64,000 nt of DNA, taken from UKL13-3 sp943369665. Its GTDB lineage: Bacteria; Bacteroidota; Bacteroidia; UKL13-3. Shown piece by piece: positions 28,753 to 37,702 of the stretch; the stretch's first letter is position 1; each line of letters starts with the position of its first letter. The position numbers were made by a program, and so were the translations under genes. The notes under the pieces were generated by a model. That model saw only the letters and a list, made by a program, of their open reading frames with translations. It made no database searches and was not told the origin of the DNA. The stretch is from NCBI GenBank assembly GCA_943369665.1, contig CALRNX020000001.1:682001-746000 (forward strand), given 5' to 3'.

Positions 28753-30644
28753 TCGAGTTGTTGTGTCGTATTGTATCGCAATTTATCGTTATCCAGCAAA
28801 TAGCGAACTGTTTCAATAATTTTTTCTTCCTGCAACGGGGCCAATTGTGTTACCAACTGTTGAATAAGCAGTGGCTCAACCATAAGCAATTGTTCTATTT
28901 GTGTTACCAACCTTGCAAACACATCTTTATCCATTTCCAATTTCTTGCGCACCAAACACACATCGCAAATACCGCAATCTTCGGCATTGTACTCATCAAA
29001 GTACGACACCAGTTTATAGCTCCGGCAAACTGTTGAATTATTGGCATACGCGATCATCGCCTCCATTTTTTGGGTTGCTGTTTGTTTTCTTTTTTGCAAT
29101 AGTGCCGATTTAAAATCAATCCTTTCGGCATCTACCCTGTCGTGTAAAAAAGTAAGTTGGGGCTGATCCTTTTGTGGTTGATAATCGACAACTCCAAGCT
29201 TGTGTAATTGGATCAACTGTTTTTGAACAATAGATGTATCGAACCGTTCGCGCTTGCCCAATAACGATTCATTGATGGTTACATATTCATCAAACAGTCC
29301 TCCATAACTGCGCAACAGCAATTTGATAAACTCATCCTGGTGAGGATGTTCAACCTGGAACTTATACAACAATCCCGGACCGATAATAATTTTCAATTTT
29401 GACGGATCATAAAAATTTTCGGTGAGCGCAATCAAATCGCATTGCTCCAAAATTTTGATTGCTGGATATGCAACAGCTGTTTCGATTGAAAACTTCCTGC
29501 AAAAATCGATAATATCAAAATTGAAACTCCGATCCACATTTGCACCGATGGGTAATTGATAATAATTACACAATGCCTGGTACACGCGCTTAATCGCTTC
29601 TTCGGGAGGAAAAGTAAGTTGCAATCGTTTGAGCCCTTCCAATTCATCTGCATGATTAAACAACAAAACAGCAAACGCCTTTTGTTCGTCCCTGCCGGCC
29701 CTACCCGCTTCCTGATAATAGGATTCAAGAGACTCAGGCATTTCGTAATGCACCACTACCCGCACATTCGGTTTATCAATTCCCATTCCAAAGGCATTGG
29801 TGCAAACCATGATCCTGGTTTTATCTTTGATCCAGTCTTCCTGTTTTTTATTTCTGATTTCATGCGGTAAACCTGCATGATAATAGTCGGCACTGATCCT
29901 GTTCTTGCTCAAAAAATAAGCTAGCTCCTGTGTCTTTCTGCGGTTACGAACGTATACCAATCCACTTCCATTTACTTTGGATAAAATATGCAATATGCGT
30001 TGGTTTTTATCTTCATGATCATTCACCACATACGCAATATTTTTTCGCGTAAAACTTTTTACAAATACATTCGGCTTGGCAAAATGTAATTGCTTCTGGA
30101 TATCGGCAATAACTTCCGGTGTAGCTGTAGCTGTAAGTGCCATTACAGGAACATCTTTCAGCCATTCCCTGATCTCTGCAATTTGTAAATACTCGGGACG
30201 AAAATCATATCCCCATTGAGAAATACAGTGTGCCTCATCAATAGCCAACAGCCCTACATCCATTTGTTTGATCCGTTCGCGTACCAGGTCACTTTTTAAA
30301 CGCTCGGGTGATAGATACAAAAATTTAACCTCACCATGAATGCAATTATCAAGACTGTAATTAATCTCCCTTGCACTCATCCCCGAATAAATAGCAACCG
30401 CTTTGATATTTCTCCTTTTCAGGTTCTCAACCTGGTCTTTCATTAACGCGATAAGTGGAGAGACTACGATACACAAACCGTCTTTCACCATTGCCGGTAC
30501 CTGGAAACAGATCGATTTACCACCACCGGTTGGTAATAATGCCAACGTATCTTTTCCACTTAAAACAGATTGAATAATATCTTCCTGCAACGGCCTGAAA
30601 GCATCGTAGCCCCAATATTGTTTAAGTGTTTCGTGAATAGACAA
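28731..30644 (-). CDS. recQ: ATP-dependent DNA helicase RecQ
   Basis: 3'-5' DNA helicase used in recombination and fork repair. 637 residues starting with TTG at 30644 ('MSIHETLKQYWGYDAFRPLQ'). Walker A 'LLPTGGGKSICFQVPA', DEAH box in 'LLAIDEAHCISQWGYDFRPEY', motif VI 'YYQEAGRAGRDEQ', then the RecQ-Ct zinc site with 'CRSYKLVSYF' and 'CGICDVC'. The C-terminus continues into a short helical region; I see no clear HRDC domain. Two glycosyltransferase genes overlap its 3' side. Confidence 0.95.
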   Translation of the reverse strand: MSIHETLKQYWGYDAFRPLQEDIIQSVLSGKDTLALLPTGGGKSICFQVPAMVKDGLCIVVSPLIALMKDQVENLKRRNIKAVAIYSGMSAREINYSLDNCIHGEVKFLYLSPERLKSDLVRERIKQMDVGLLAIDEAHCISQWGYDFRPEYLQIAEIREWLKDVPVMALTATATPEVIADIQKQLHFAKPNVFVKSFTRKNIAYVVNDHEDKNQRILHILSKVNGSGLVYVRNRRKTQELAYFLSKNRISADYYHAGLPHEIRNKKQEDWIKDKTRIMVCTNAFGMGIDKPNVRVVVHYEMPESLESYYQEAGRAGRDEQKAFAVLLFNHADELEGLKRLQLTFPPEEAIKRVYQALCNYYQLPIGANVDRSFNFDIIDFCRKFSIETAVAYPAIKILEQCDLIALTENFYDPSKLKIIIGPGLLYKFQVEHPHQDEFIKLLLRSYGGLFDEYVTINESLLGKRERFDTSIVQKQLIQLHKLGVVDYQPQKDQPQLTFLHDRVDAERIDFKSALLQKRKQTATQKMEAMIAYANNSTVCRSYKLVSYFDEYNAEDCGICDVCLVRKKLEMDKDVFARLVTQIEQLLMVEPLLIQQLVTQLAPLQEEKIIETVRYLLDNDKLRYNTTQQLEWNNRKK

Positions 30645-30756
30645 ATTACTTTAATTTAAATTTTTCAGAGGGATAACTATTGTTTCGAATATACAATTTA
30701 CACTCAATGTTCATTATACGTTAGCGATAACCTATCATCCATGATCTATAACCTTC

Positions 30757-31410
30757 TTACCTCTCAATCACCCCATCCTTGATCGTCAGTTTCCGATCGG
30801 CACGGTTGGCCAGTTCCTCATTATGGGTTACAATCACAAATGTTTGCTTAAACTCATCCCGCAACCTGAAGAACAAGTCATGAAGTTCCTGAGCATTCTT
30901 TGAATCCAGGTTTCCGCTGGGCTCATCGGCAAGCAATACTGATGGATTATTGATAAGCGCTCTGGCCACTGCCACCCGTTGTTGTTCGCCACCACTAAGC
31001 TCACTCGGTTTGTGGTGAATACGTTCACTTAAATTTAAATACGCCAACAATTCTTTCGCCCGTTTTTCGGCCTCGCTTTTTGTTGTTTTGGCGATCCAGG
31101 CCGGTATACATACATTTTCCAAGGCCGTAAACTCCGGCAAGAGTTGGTGAAACTGGAAGACAAAACCAATATGTTTATTCCTGAATGCTGATAATGCTTT
31201 TTGTTTCAGTTTGGTTACATCCTGATTGGCAATCAAAATATTACCTGAATCAGGATTATCAAGCGTTCCCAAAATTTGTAATAAGGTGGTTTTACCAGCA
31301 CCACTGGCTCCTACTATTGATACGATCTCAGCCGTTTGTACATGAAGGTTGATACCCTTTAATACTTTTAGTCCGTTGTAACTTTTTACTATTTCTTTTG
31401 CTTCAATCAT
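30757..31410 (-). CDS. lolD: ABC transporter ATPase, LolD/MacB family
   Basis: 217-residue ATPase: Walker A 'GASGAGKTT', Q-loop 'FVFQFHQLLPEFTALENV', signature 'LSGGEQQRVAVARAL', Walker B 'VLLADEPSGNLDS', H-loop 'VTHNEE'. The 'QFHQLLPEFTALENV' form is typical of LolD, which powers release of lipoproteins from the inner membrane. No LolC/E permease is adjacent, so assignment to Lol rather than MacB-like export is probable only. It overlaps the upstream GT39 gene by 4 bases. Confidence 0.85.
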   Translation of the reverse strand: MIEAKEIVKSYNGLKVLKGINLHVQTAEIVSIVGASGAGKTTLLQILGTLDNPDSGNILIANQDVTKLKQKALSAFRNKHIGFVFQFHQLLPEFTALENVCIPAWIAKTTKSEAEKRAKELLAYLNLSERIHHKPSELSGGEQQRVAVARALINNPSVLLADEPSGNLDSKNAQELHDLFFRLRDEFKQTFVIVTHNEELANRADRKLTIKDGVIER

Positions 31411-32882
31411 TGAAGTTCTTTGTTTTTAAAATCCTTGATCCGATAAAATGAACATTCTTCGTACCTGTATAGTGTATCAAATGTAAACAGATTATTTACA
31501 TCTACTTCTCGTGCATATTTACACGTGATCACTTTTTTTCCGGGTACAAGTACACTATCTGAAGGTGCTACAAACCTCGTAATATTTCCTTGTAACAAAT
31601 CCTCTTTAATGTAAAAATGAATGGAAAAATTGATATCAACCTCGGCCACGTACAATGTATCTTTCTCCTTCAATTCTTGTCGAATATAACGCAATGTTTC
31701 TCTAAAATGTTGATTCGGATAGTGAACGGCATTTCGTTCTGCGATTATATTAAATGGATAAACAAACAATACCAAAAAACATATACCAATGATCCAACGA
31801 TAATGGAACTGCTCCATCAACAAAACAAAAGAACACCCCACTACACCGGCAATTAAAGGATACAGAGGCGCATCGTACCAGAATAATTTTGTGGTAGAAG
31901 CTCCGAGTGAACAAGTCACACCCAACAAAATGCATGCAAAAAACAAGGCGACTGATTTGAGTTGAGATGCCTTTGAAAACAGGATACAAATAATTGAAAC
32001 TGGTAGCATATAGATCCAAACGACCAAACGTTGTTCATTATACATTGCCTCGAAAAAGTAAAACACCGAACGGGGCTCCGGGTTCAAAAATTCTTGCCTT
32101 TCAACCCTTCCTAAAAACTCATAATGCAATACGGTTTTGATATAACCGGGAGTTAAATAATCCCGCAACAAGTAATAACCAGGCACTATGATGATGAACA
32201 CACACAATCCAATATAAAAATACCGGTTTGTAATTGTTGCTTTTAATTGTTGGGTATAAAATCCCCATAACAATAAACCCGGAATTGCCGTTAAACCAGC
32301 AATACCTTTTGTAAAACAAGCCATACTTACACCCACACATGTCAAAAACAACCACTTGTTTTTCTTATTATCGTTCCCCGATAACGTAAACCTTAAATAG
32401 GAAACAGAATAAACCAGGATCCACACTCCTAAAATAGCATCCGTATCACCCGACCTTGCCTCGTGCACCCCGATAAAACCTGTACTGCTTAGCAATACCA
32501 ATGGCGCAAACAAGGCATACCAACCATTTTGGGTGATTTTTTTGACCATAAAAAACAAGAGCAAAACTCCCCCGAAAGCAAATAAAGCCGAAGGAAATCT
32601 TGCCGCAAACTCATTGAATCCGAATACTTTCATACTGATGGCCATGCACCAGATAGCAAAAGGAGGTTTGGTATTGTATAATTCGGGTTCTCCATTCAGG
32701 TACATTCGAAAAGGGGTACCGCGTTCCAACATTTCCTGGGCATTAATGGCATAGCTCGACTCATCCCATAACTGCATTTCGGGAACACCCAATTTGTGAA
32801 ACAATGAAAAATAGCTCACAACCAATAATATAATCATTGGCATTCCCCTCCATACGGTAGATTTCACCTTAAACAAATCCAT
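31407..32882 (-). CDS. Membrane glycosyltransferase, GT39/ArnT-like
   Basis: A 491-residue multi-pass protein (about 11 helices) of the PMT/ArnT superfamily, which moves sugar from a polyprenyl-phosphate donor on the periplasmic face. The first periplasmic loop has 'MQLWDESSYAINAQEML', where the Asp-Glu pair is the catalytic motif, followed by 'LYNTKPPFAIWCMAISMKVFG'. The C-terminal 85 residues form a small soluble domain. I chose ATG 32882; a TTG three codons earlier is possible. It probably shares a transcript with the lolD-like gene. Confidence 0.88.
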   Translation of the reverse strand: MDLFKVKSTVWRGMPMIILLVVSYFSLFHKLGVPEMQLWDESSYAINAQEMLERGTPFRMYLNGEPELYNTKPPFAIWCMAISMKVFGFNEFAARFPSALFAFGGVLLLFFMVKKITQNGWYALFAPLVLLSSTGFIGVHEARSGDTDAILGVWILVYSVSYLRFTLSGNDNKKNKWLFLTCVGVSMACFTKGIAGLTAIPGLLLWGFYTQQLKATITNRYFYIGLCVFIIIVPGYYLLRDYLTPGYIKTVLHYEFLGRVERQEFLNPEPRSVFYFFEAMYNEQRLVVWIYMLPVSIICILFSKASQLKSVALFFACILLGVTCSLGASTTKLFWYDAPLYPLIAGVVGCSFVLLMEQFHYRWIIGICFLVLFVYPFNIIAERNAVHYPNQHFRETLRYIRQELKEKDTLYVAEVDINFSIHFYIKEDLLQGNITRFVAPSDSVLVPGKKVITCKYAREVDVNNLFTFDTLYRYEECSFYRIKDFKNKELQ

Positions 32883-32965
32883 GTTTGGCAATGTTAGTAA
32901 AAAAGGGCTTAAAGCACTAATAACCCAGGGTGGAATTTTAAATTTCGGATTTAGGTTTTAAATCC

Positions 32966-32973
32966 TATTTTCG
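32966..32973 (+). promoter_or_regulatory. Candidate -7 element of sucC
   Basis: TATTTTCG, one change from TAnnTTTG, 18 bases before the sucC ATG. Confidence 0.35.
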
Positions 32974-32991
32974 CACGCAAATTTTCTGAAA

Positions 32992-34212
32992 ATGAACATA
33001 CACGAATATCAAGCAAAATCAATTTTAAAATCATTTGGCGTAGCGGTACAAGAAGGTATTGTTGCCAACACTGCAGACGAAGCTCATGCTGCTGCTTTGA
33101 AACTTAAAGAGCAATATGGTAGCGATTTTGTGGTAGTAAAAGCACAAATTCACGCTGGTGGACGTGGAAAAGGAACCATTGAAGGTAAAGACCAACGTGG
33201 TGTTGCTGTTGCAAAAAATGCTGATAAAGCTAAAGAAATAGCTGGTAATCTTTTAGGTGGAACATTGGTTACCATTCAAACAGGACCAAAAGGTAAATTG
33301 GTAAGCAAGGTATTGGTGGCGCAAGATGTATACTACCCGGGCGCATCAGAGCCTAAAGAATATTATATGAGCGTGATGTTGGATCGTTCGCAATCTAAAA
33401 ACATCATTGTATACTCTACCGAAGGTGGAATGGACATCGAGCATGTTGCTGAACATACACCACATTTAATTCACAAAGAAACTGTTGATCCACGTGTGGG
33501 ACTGCAAGCTTTTCAGGCTCGTAAAATTGCATTTACATTGGGTTGCGAAGGCGAAGCTTTCAAACAAATGGTAAAATTTGTTACGGCACTTTACACTGCT
33601 TACGATAAATCTGACTCGGCTATGTTCGAGATCAACCCGGTGTTAAAAACATCTGATAACAAAATCATCGCGGTAGATGGTAAAGTAAGCATTGATGATA
33701 ATGCATTATACCGTCATCCGGACTACGCAGCAATGCGCGATACAGCAGAAGAAGATCCAACCGAAGTTGAAGCAAGTGCTCATAACTTAAACTTTGTAAA
33801 ACTTGATGGTAACGTTGGTTGTATGGTAAACGGTGCCGGATTGGCAATGGCTACCATGGATATTATTAAATTGAGCGGTGGAGATCCTGCAAACTTTTTG
33901 GATGTGGGAGGAAGTGCAAACGCTACAACAGTAGAAGCAGGTTTCCGTATTATTTTACAAGACTCAAATGTTAAAGCTATTTTGATCAACGTATTCGGAG
34001 GTATTGTGCGTTGCGACAGAGTGGCTCAGGGGGTTGTGGATGCATACAACTCTATTGGAAACATTCCTGTTCCGATCATTGTACGTTTACAAGGTACCAA
34101 TGCCGAAGAAGGTAAAAAACTGATAGACGAAAGCGGATTGAAAGTATACTCAGCCATCGTATTGAAAGAAGCAGCCGAATTGGTAAAAAAAGCAGTAGAT
34201 GGTCAATTGTAA
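32992..34212 (+). CDS. sucC: Succinyl-CoA synthetase beta subunit
   Basis: Beta subunit of the citric-acid-cycle enzyme that interconverts succinyl-CoA and succinate with ATP/GTP formation. 406 residues with the ATP-grasp fold: start 'MNIHEYQAKSILKSFGV', 'VVKAQIHAGGRGKG', 'MFEINPVLKT', and the C-terminal 'FLDVGGSAN' and 'ILINVFGGIVRCD' of the ligase domain. sucD is not adjacent, as in many Bacteroidota. It is a single-gene unit with a strong terminator. Confidence 0.97.
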   Translation: MNIHEYQAKSILKSFGVAVQEGIVANTADEAHAAALKLKEQYGSDFVVVKAQIHAGGRGKGTIEGKDQRGVAVAKNADKAKEIAGNLLGGTLVTIQTGPKGKLVSKVLVAQDVYYPGASEPKEYYMSVMLDRSQSKNIIVYSTEGGMDIEHVAEHTPHLIHKETVDPRVGLQAFQARKIAFTLGCEGEAFKQMVKFVTALYTAYDKSDSAMFEINPVLKTSDNKIIAVDGKVSIDDNALYRHPDYAAMRDTAEEDPTEVEASAHNLNFVKLDGNVGCMVNGAGLAMATMDIIKLSGGDPANFLDVGGSANATTVEAGFRIILQDSNVKAILINVFGGIVRCDRVAQGVVDAYNSIGNIPVPIIVRLQGTNAEEGKKLIDESGLKVYSAIVLKEAAELVKKAVDGQL

Positions 34213-34230
34213 TTAGCGATCCTATCTTAT

Positions 34231-34284
34231 AAAAAAATCCCGTTCCATCCCGCAATACTGCTGGACAGAACGGGATTTTTTTTT
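34231..34284 (+). terminator. Terminator of sucC
   Basis: Stem AAAAAATCCCGTTC / GAACGGGATTTTTT (about 34232-34245 with 34268-34281) and a longer T tract. It starts 18 bases past the sucC stop. Confidence 0.9.
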
Positions 34285-34329
34285 GTCACGAACAATTATT
34301 AGCTTGGTATAAGTTAACTAAAAGACATC

Positions 34330-34785
34330 ATGCAATCATCAGCCAAAACAGTTGAAGAATATTTAAACAACTTGCCCGAAGAGCGAATTGTCCCAATGAC
34401 AGAACTGCGTAATGCTGTTTTAAAGAACATTCCCAAAGGATTCAGTGAGGGAATGGGATATGGAATGCTGGGATATGTTGTTCCTCACTCTTTGTATCCA
34501 AGTGGTTATCATTGCGACAGTAAACAACCATTGCCATTTGCAAGTATCGCTTCACAAAAAAACTTCATTGCGTTTTACCACATGGGAATATACGCCAACC
34601 CTGAACTGCTCAAATGGTTTGTAGACGAATACCCAAAACATTGTAAAACAAAGTTGGACATGGGCAAAAGTTGTATCCGTTTCAAAAAAATGGACCAGAT
34701 TCCCTACAAACTCATCGGAGAATTAATGTCGAAGATGACGGTAAAAGATTGGATTAATTTGTATGAGAAAAACCTGAAGCGATAG
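34330..34785 (+). CDS. DUF1801 (YdhG-like) protein
   Basis: A 151-residue protein of the DUF1801 family: 'VEEYLNNLPEERIVPMTELR' at residues 8-27, 'GMGYGMLGYVVP' near 39-50, and the aromatic 'IASQKNFIAFYHMGIYANPE'. The fold is frataxin-like and the function is not established. It is a stand-alone gene between sucC and the YciO-like gene. The 118 bases after it are AT-rich and show no feature I can support. Confidence 0.85.
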   Translation: MQSSAKTVEEYLNNLPEERIVPMTELRNAVLKNIPKGFSEGMGYGMLGYVVPHSLYPSGYHCDSKQPLPFASIASQKNFIAFYHMGIYANPELLKWFVDEYPKHCKTKLDMGKSCIRFKKMDQIPYKLIGELMSKMTVKDWINLYEKNLKR

Positions 34786-34902
34786 AAAATGTAATCTATT
34801 AATTGCGTTGAATGTAGACCAACAATTCGGTAATTGATTAATAAAGAAATCGATTACACAATCTACATAATTAACATACTCAACAAATAACTATCTTGCA
34901 CC

Positions 34903-35517
34903 ATGCTTATTCCGTTACACTCCCAAAATCCTAACCCGCGCGACCTTAAAACGGTAATCAATTCGCTCCAGAAAGACGGAGTGATTATTTTACCCACCGA
35001 TACCATTTATGCAATGGCTTGCAAACTCGACAGCAAGAAAGGAATAGAGCGCATGGCAAGAATAGCAGGAAAAAAAGTAGAAAAGGTAAAGTTTTCATTG
35101 ATCTGTTCCGACCTTTCCAATATCTCAGATTATACCGCTGTGATGGATAAGGCAATTTTTCGCTTGCTTAAAAACAATTTACCCGGCCCTTTTACTTTTA
35201 TTTTAAATGCAAATAGCAACGTAACAAAATACTTTGCGGGCAACAAAAAAACGATCGGTATCCGTGTTCCGGATAATGCCATTGCACAATCCATCATTCG
35301 CGAACTGGGAATTCCATTGGTGGTAACGACCATTCATCATGATGATGAAATATTGGAATACATGACCGATCCCGAAGAAATTCATGAGAAATATGAAAAC
35401 CTGGTTGATATTGTAATTGAGGGTGGTGCTGGAGGGAATGAACCTTCAACCATTGTGGATTGCACAACGGATGAACCCACCATTATTCGTGAAGGTAAAG
35501 GCGTATTAAATTCTTAA
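34903..35517 (+). CDS. Sua5/YciO/YrdC family protein, YciO-like
   Basis: 204 residues of the threonylcarbamoyl-AMP synthase fold, which takes part in t6A formation on ANN-decoding tRNAs. Present: 'GVIILPTDTIYAMACKLDSKKG' at residues about 27-48, 'KVEKVKFSLICSDLSNIS', 'PGPFTFILNAN', 'KKTIGIRVPDN' and 'STIVDCT' near the end. The 'DTIYAM' and the 'KFSLIC' form fit the YciO branch rather than true TsaC, so the exact activity is uncertain. A TATCTTGC element lies only 4 bases before the ATG. The lipid kinase gene follows by 20 bases. Confidence 0.85.
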   Translation: MLIPLHSQNPNPRDLKTVINSLQKDGVIILPTDTIYAMACKLDSKKGIERMARIAGKKVEKVKFSLICSDLSNISDYTAVMDKAIFRLLKNNLPGPFTFILNANSNVTKYFAGNKKTIGIRVPDNAIAQSIIRELGIPLVVTTIHHDDEILEYMTDPEEIHEKYENLVDIVIEGGAGGNEPSTIVDCTTDEPTIIREGKGVLNS

Positions 35518-35537
35518 GAAGTAGGCAATAAATACCA

Positions 35538-36461
35538 ATGGCAGCGGACTGCCCACCGCGGACAAATTACAGAAGACAAATCACAGAAAACAACAAACTG
35601 GAAACTGACAACCGACATATCGCTATCATCTGCAATCCTAAATCAGGAAAGGGAAAGCCTTTAAAATTGTTACCGCAATTTGAGACGTACGTGGCATCAA
35701 ACGGATTTTCGTTTCAATCATTTACAGGTGCACTTCCATCAACCCTTGAAACTTTTACCGACCTCGTGATAATGGGTGGAGATGGAACAATTAATTATGT
35801 TGCCAATCATTTTAAACAGATCAATATCCCGATTGGTATCATCCGTTGCGGAACCGGAAATGACTTCACCGAATTATTGTATGGTAAAATATCCGTGGAA
35901 CAATCTTTTGAAGCGGCCCTTTTTGCAACACCAAAACCGGTTGATGCTGGCAGTTGCAATGGACTTCTGTTTACCAACGGAGTTGGAATCGGTTTTGATG
36001 GCTGGGTTGTAAACAAACTTTTAGCAAAACGTTTGTTTACCGGTAAAGCCGCCTACTATAGTACAGTTGTGAGTTTGTTGTTGTTTTACCGCGAAAGTAA
36101 TATTACCATAACCATTGATGGAAAAACACATGATACATCCTTATTTATGTTATCGGCAGCCAATGGAAAAACCTATGGAGGTGGTTTTAAAGTTGCACCC
36201 AAGGCAAGCGTAACAGATGGTTTATTGGATCTGCTTATCGTCAAAAAAATATCCCTTTTACAACGATTGCGGTATTTACCCGTTTTGGAAAAAGGAAAAC
36301 ATTTGGACAAACCCCTCCCATTTATACAATACAAACAGCCCAAAAATATCGCCATCACCAGCAGTGTGCCATTGCAAGCCCATTTAGATGGCGAACACCT
36401 CATTGCAAAAACATTTGAAATTAGCATATTGCCGTCTTATTTTATGATCCGTTATCAGTAA
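35538..36461 (+). CDS. Diacylglycerol/sphingosine kinase-like lipid kinase (YegS family)
   Basis: 307 residues with the DAGK catalytic domain: 'IAIICNPKSGKGKPLKL' near 29-45, the nucleotide motif 'VIMGGDGTINYVAN', 'GIIRCGTGNDFTELL', and the C-terminal half with 'SAANGKTYGGGFKVAPKASVTDGLLDL'. Likely phosphorylates a lipid at the membrane. The first 26 residues are encoded by a 7/14-base-periodic repeat and look like no protein domain; the ATG at 35538 is nevertheless the only in-frame start, because a stop lies at 35529 and no start codon lies between the repeat and the core. Confidence 0.88.
   Translation: MAADCPPRTNYRRQITENNKLETDNRHIAIICNPKSGKGKPLKLLPQFETYVASNGFSFQSFTGALPSTLETFTDLVIMGGDGTINYVANHFKQINIPIGIIRCGTGNDFTELLYGKISVEQSFEAALFATPKPVDAGSCNGLLFTNGVGIGFDGWVVNKLLAKRLFTGKAAYYSTVVSLLLFYRESNITITIDGKTHDTSLFMLSAANGKTYGGGFKVAPKASVTDGLLDLLIVKKISLLQRLRYLPVLEKGKHLDKPLPFIQYKQPKNIAITSSVPLQAHLDGEHLIAKTFEISILPSYFMIRYQ
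35561..35614 (+). repeat. Heptad-periodic quasi-repeat inside the lipid kinase 5' end
   Basis: Two 14-base units, GACAAATTACAGAA (35561-35574) and GACAAATCACAGAA (35575-35588), differ at one base. They are followed by CAAACTG, GAAACTG and ACAACCG heptamers (35594-35614). A GC-rich CGGAC pair precedes them (35545-35549, 35559-35563). The same 7/14 period occurs in three other places in the window. Confidence 0.75.
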
Positions 36462-36532
36462 CCTGTTAACTGTGTCAATGATATAATCTATAGCTCAACA
36501 CCATTAACTCACTCAACATAATAAACGCATAC

Positions 36533-37555
36533 ATGAACCCGATTTTAGTAGAGATATACCGTAACAATGTATTGGAAAGTTTTCACCGAGGTGTGGTATG
36601 CGTTGTAAATAATATTGGAGAGATCATATTTAGTTTGGGCGATGTACAGCAGGTTACCTACCCCCGGAGTGCCATGAAATTGCTGCAGGTCATTCCATTG
36701 ATTGCAGGAGGTGGCATTGAAAAATTCAACTTTACACTTGAAGAGATTGCCGTAATGTGTGGTTCGCACAATGCGGAACCTGAACATTTACGTGTGATCA
36801 ATTCGATCCTATCAAAAATAGGATTAGATAAAAATGCGCTCAATTGCGGACCGCAATACCCTTCATCCAAACGCGATGCCAATGCACTGATCAAGGCGGA
36901 TGAAAAACCGCATCATATCCATAATAATTGCAGTGGAAAACATGCCGGGATGCTGGCCACCTGTATCCTCAATGGATGGACAACCGAAGATTATATCAAC
37001 CCGGAACATCCTTTACAACAAGCAATACTCAAGGTTTGCAGTTTGTTTTATGAATACTCGGCCGATAAAATGGTTATTGCATTGGATGGTTGTTCAGCAC
37101 CGATCTTTTCAGTGCCTGTGTATAACCAGGCATTGGGTTATAAAAACCTTGTTGCCAACAAACACCTCGGGCTAAATATTCAAAAGGCCTGCACGATTAT
37201 CAGAGAAGCCGTAAGCAGCTATCCGTTTATGGTTGCCGGAACAGGCAGGTATTGCACAGATATGATGAACATTACCGCTCCCAAAATTATTGGAAAAACA
37301 GGTGCTGAAGGTATTTTTTGCATGACCTTCACCGAACAACAATTGGGTGTTTGCATTAAAATAGACGATGGCAAAATGTTGCCACAATACAACGTAGCCC
37401 AGGCATTGATTGAAGCCAGCGGATTGTTTACCAAAGAACAATTACAACCTTTGCATAAATATGCGGAAGACGAACTAAAGAATTTTAACAAGCTCATAAC
37501 CGGAGAGATTAAAGTAAATCAAGCGTTGTTCGCTTCTTTTAAAGCGAATAGTTGA
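36533..37555 (+). CDS. Asparaginase (Asparaginase_II family)
   Basis: 340 residues of the Asparaginase_II (PF06089) family, the Rhizobium etli-type L-asparaginase unrelated to E. coli AnsA/B. Seen: 'YPRSAMKLLQVIPLI' with the Ser-x-x-Lys pair, 'MCGSHNAEPEHL', 'CGPQYPSS', 'HNNCSGKHAGMLATC' and 'MVAGTGRYCTDMM'. The paired Cys/His residues bind zinc in studied members. It hydrolyses L-asparagine to aspartate and ammonia. Single gene; I see no strong terminator (a hairpin at 37529-37548 lacks a T tract). Confidence 0.9.
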   Translation: MNPILVEIYRNNVLESFHRGVVCVVNNIGEIIFSLGDVQQVTYPRSAMKLLQVIPLIAGGGIEKFNFTLEEIAVMCGSHNAEPEHLRVINSILSKIGLDKNALNCGPQYPSSKRDANALIKADEKPHHIHNNCSGKHAGMLATCILNGWTTEDYINPEHPLQQAILKVCSLFYEYSADKMVIALDGCSAPIFSVPVYNQALGYKNLVANKHLGLNIQKACTIIREAVSSYPFMVAGTGRYCTDMMNITAPKIIGKTGAEGIFCMTFTEQQLGVCIKIDDGKMLPQYNVAQALIEASGLFTKEQLQPLHKYAEDELKNFNKLITGEIKVNQALFASFKANS

Positions 37556-37702
37556 ACGAGGTCCCAAATTCTTAAAGAATTACCAGCACCATATTCCATA
37601 TTTAATGTATTGGTTATTAAATATTTAATGTCTAATTTTTCTTCTTTTCTAACCGAAGGAAACAAAATGGTGTATATACCTGTACACTAATTTAACATTA
37701 TT

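Noticed and set aside
37529..37548. TTCGCTT/AAGCGAA hairpin at the asparaginase stop as terminator
   Set aside because: Good stem but no T tract after it, and it lies within the last codons.
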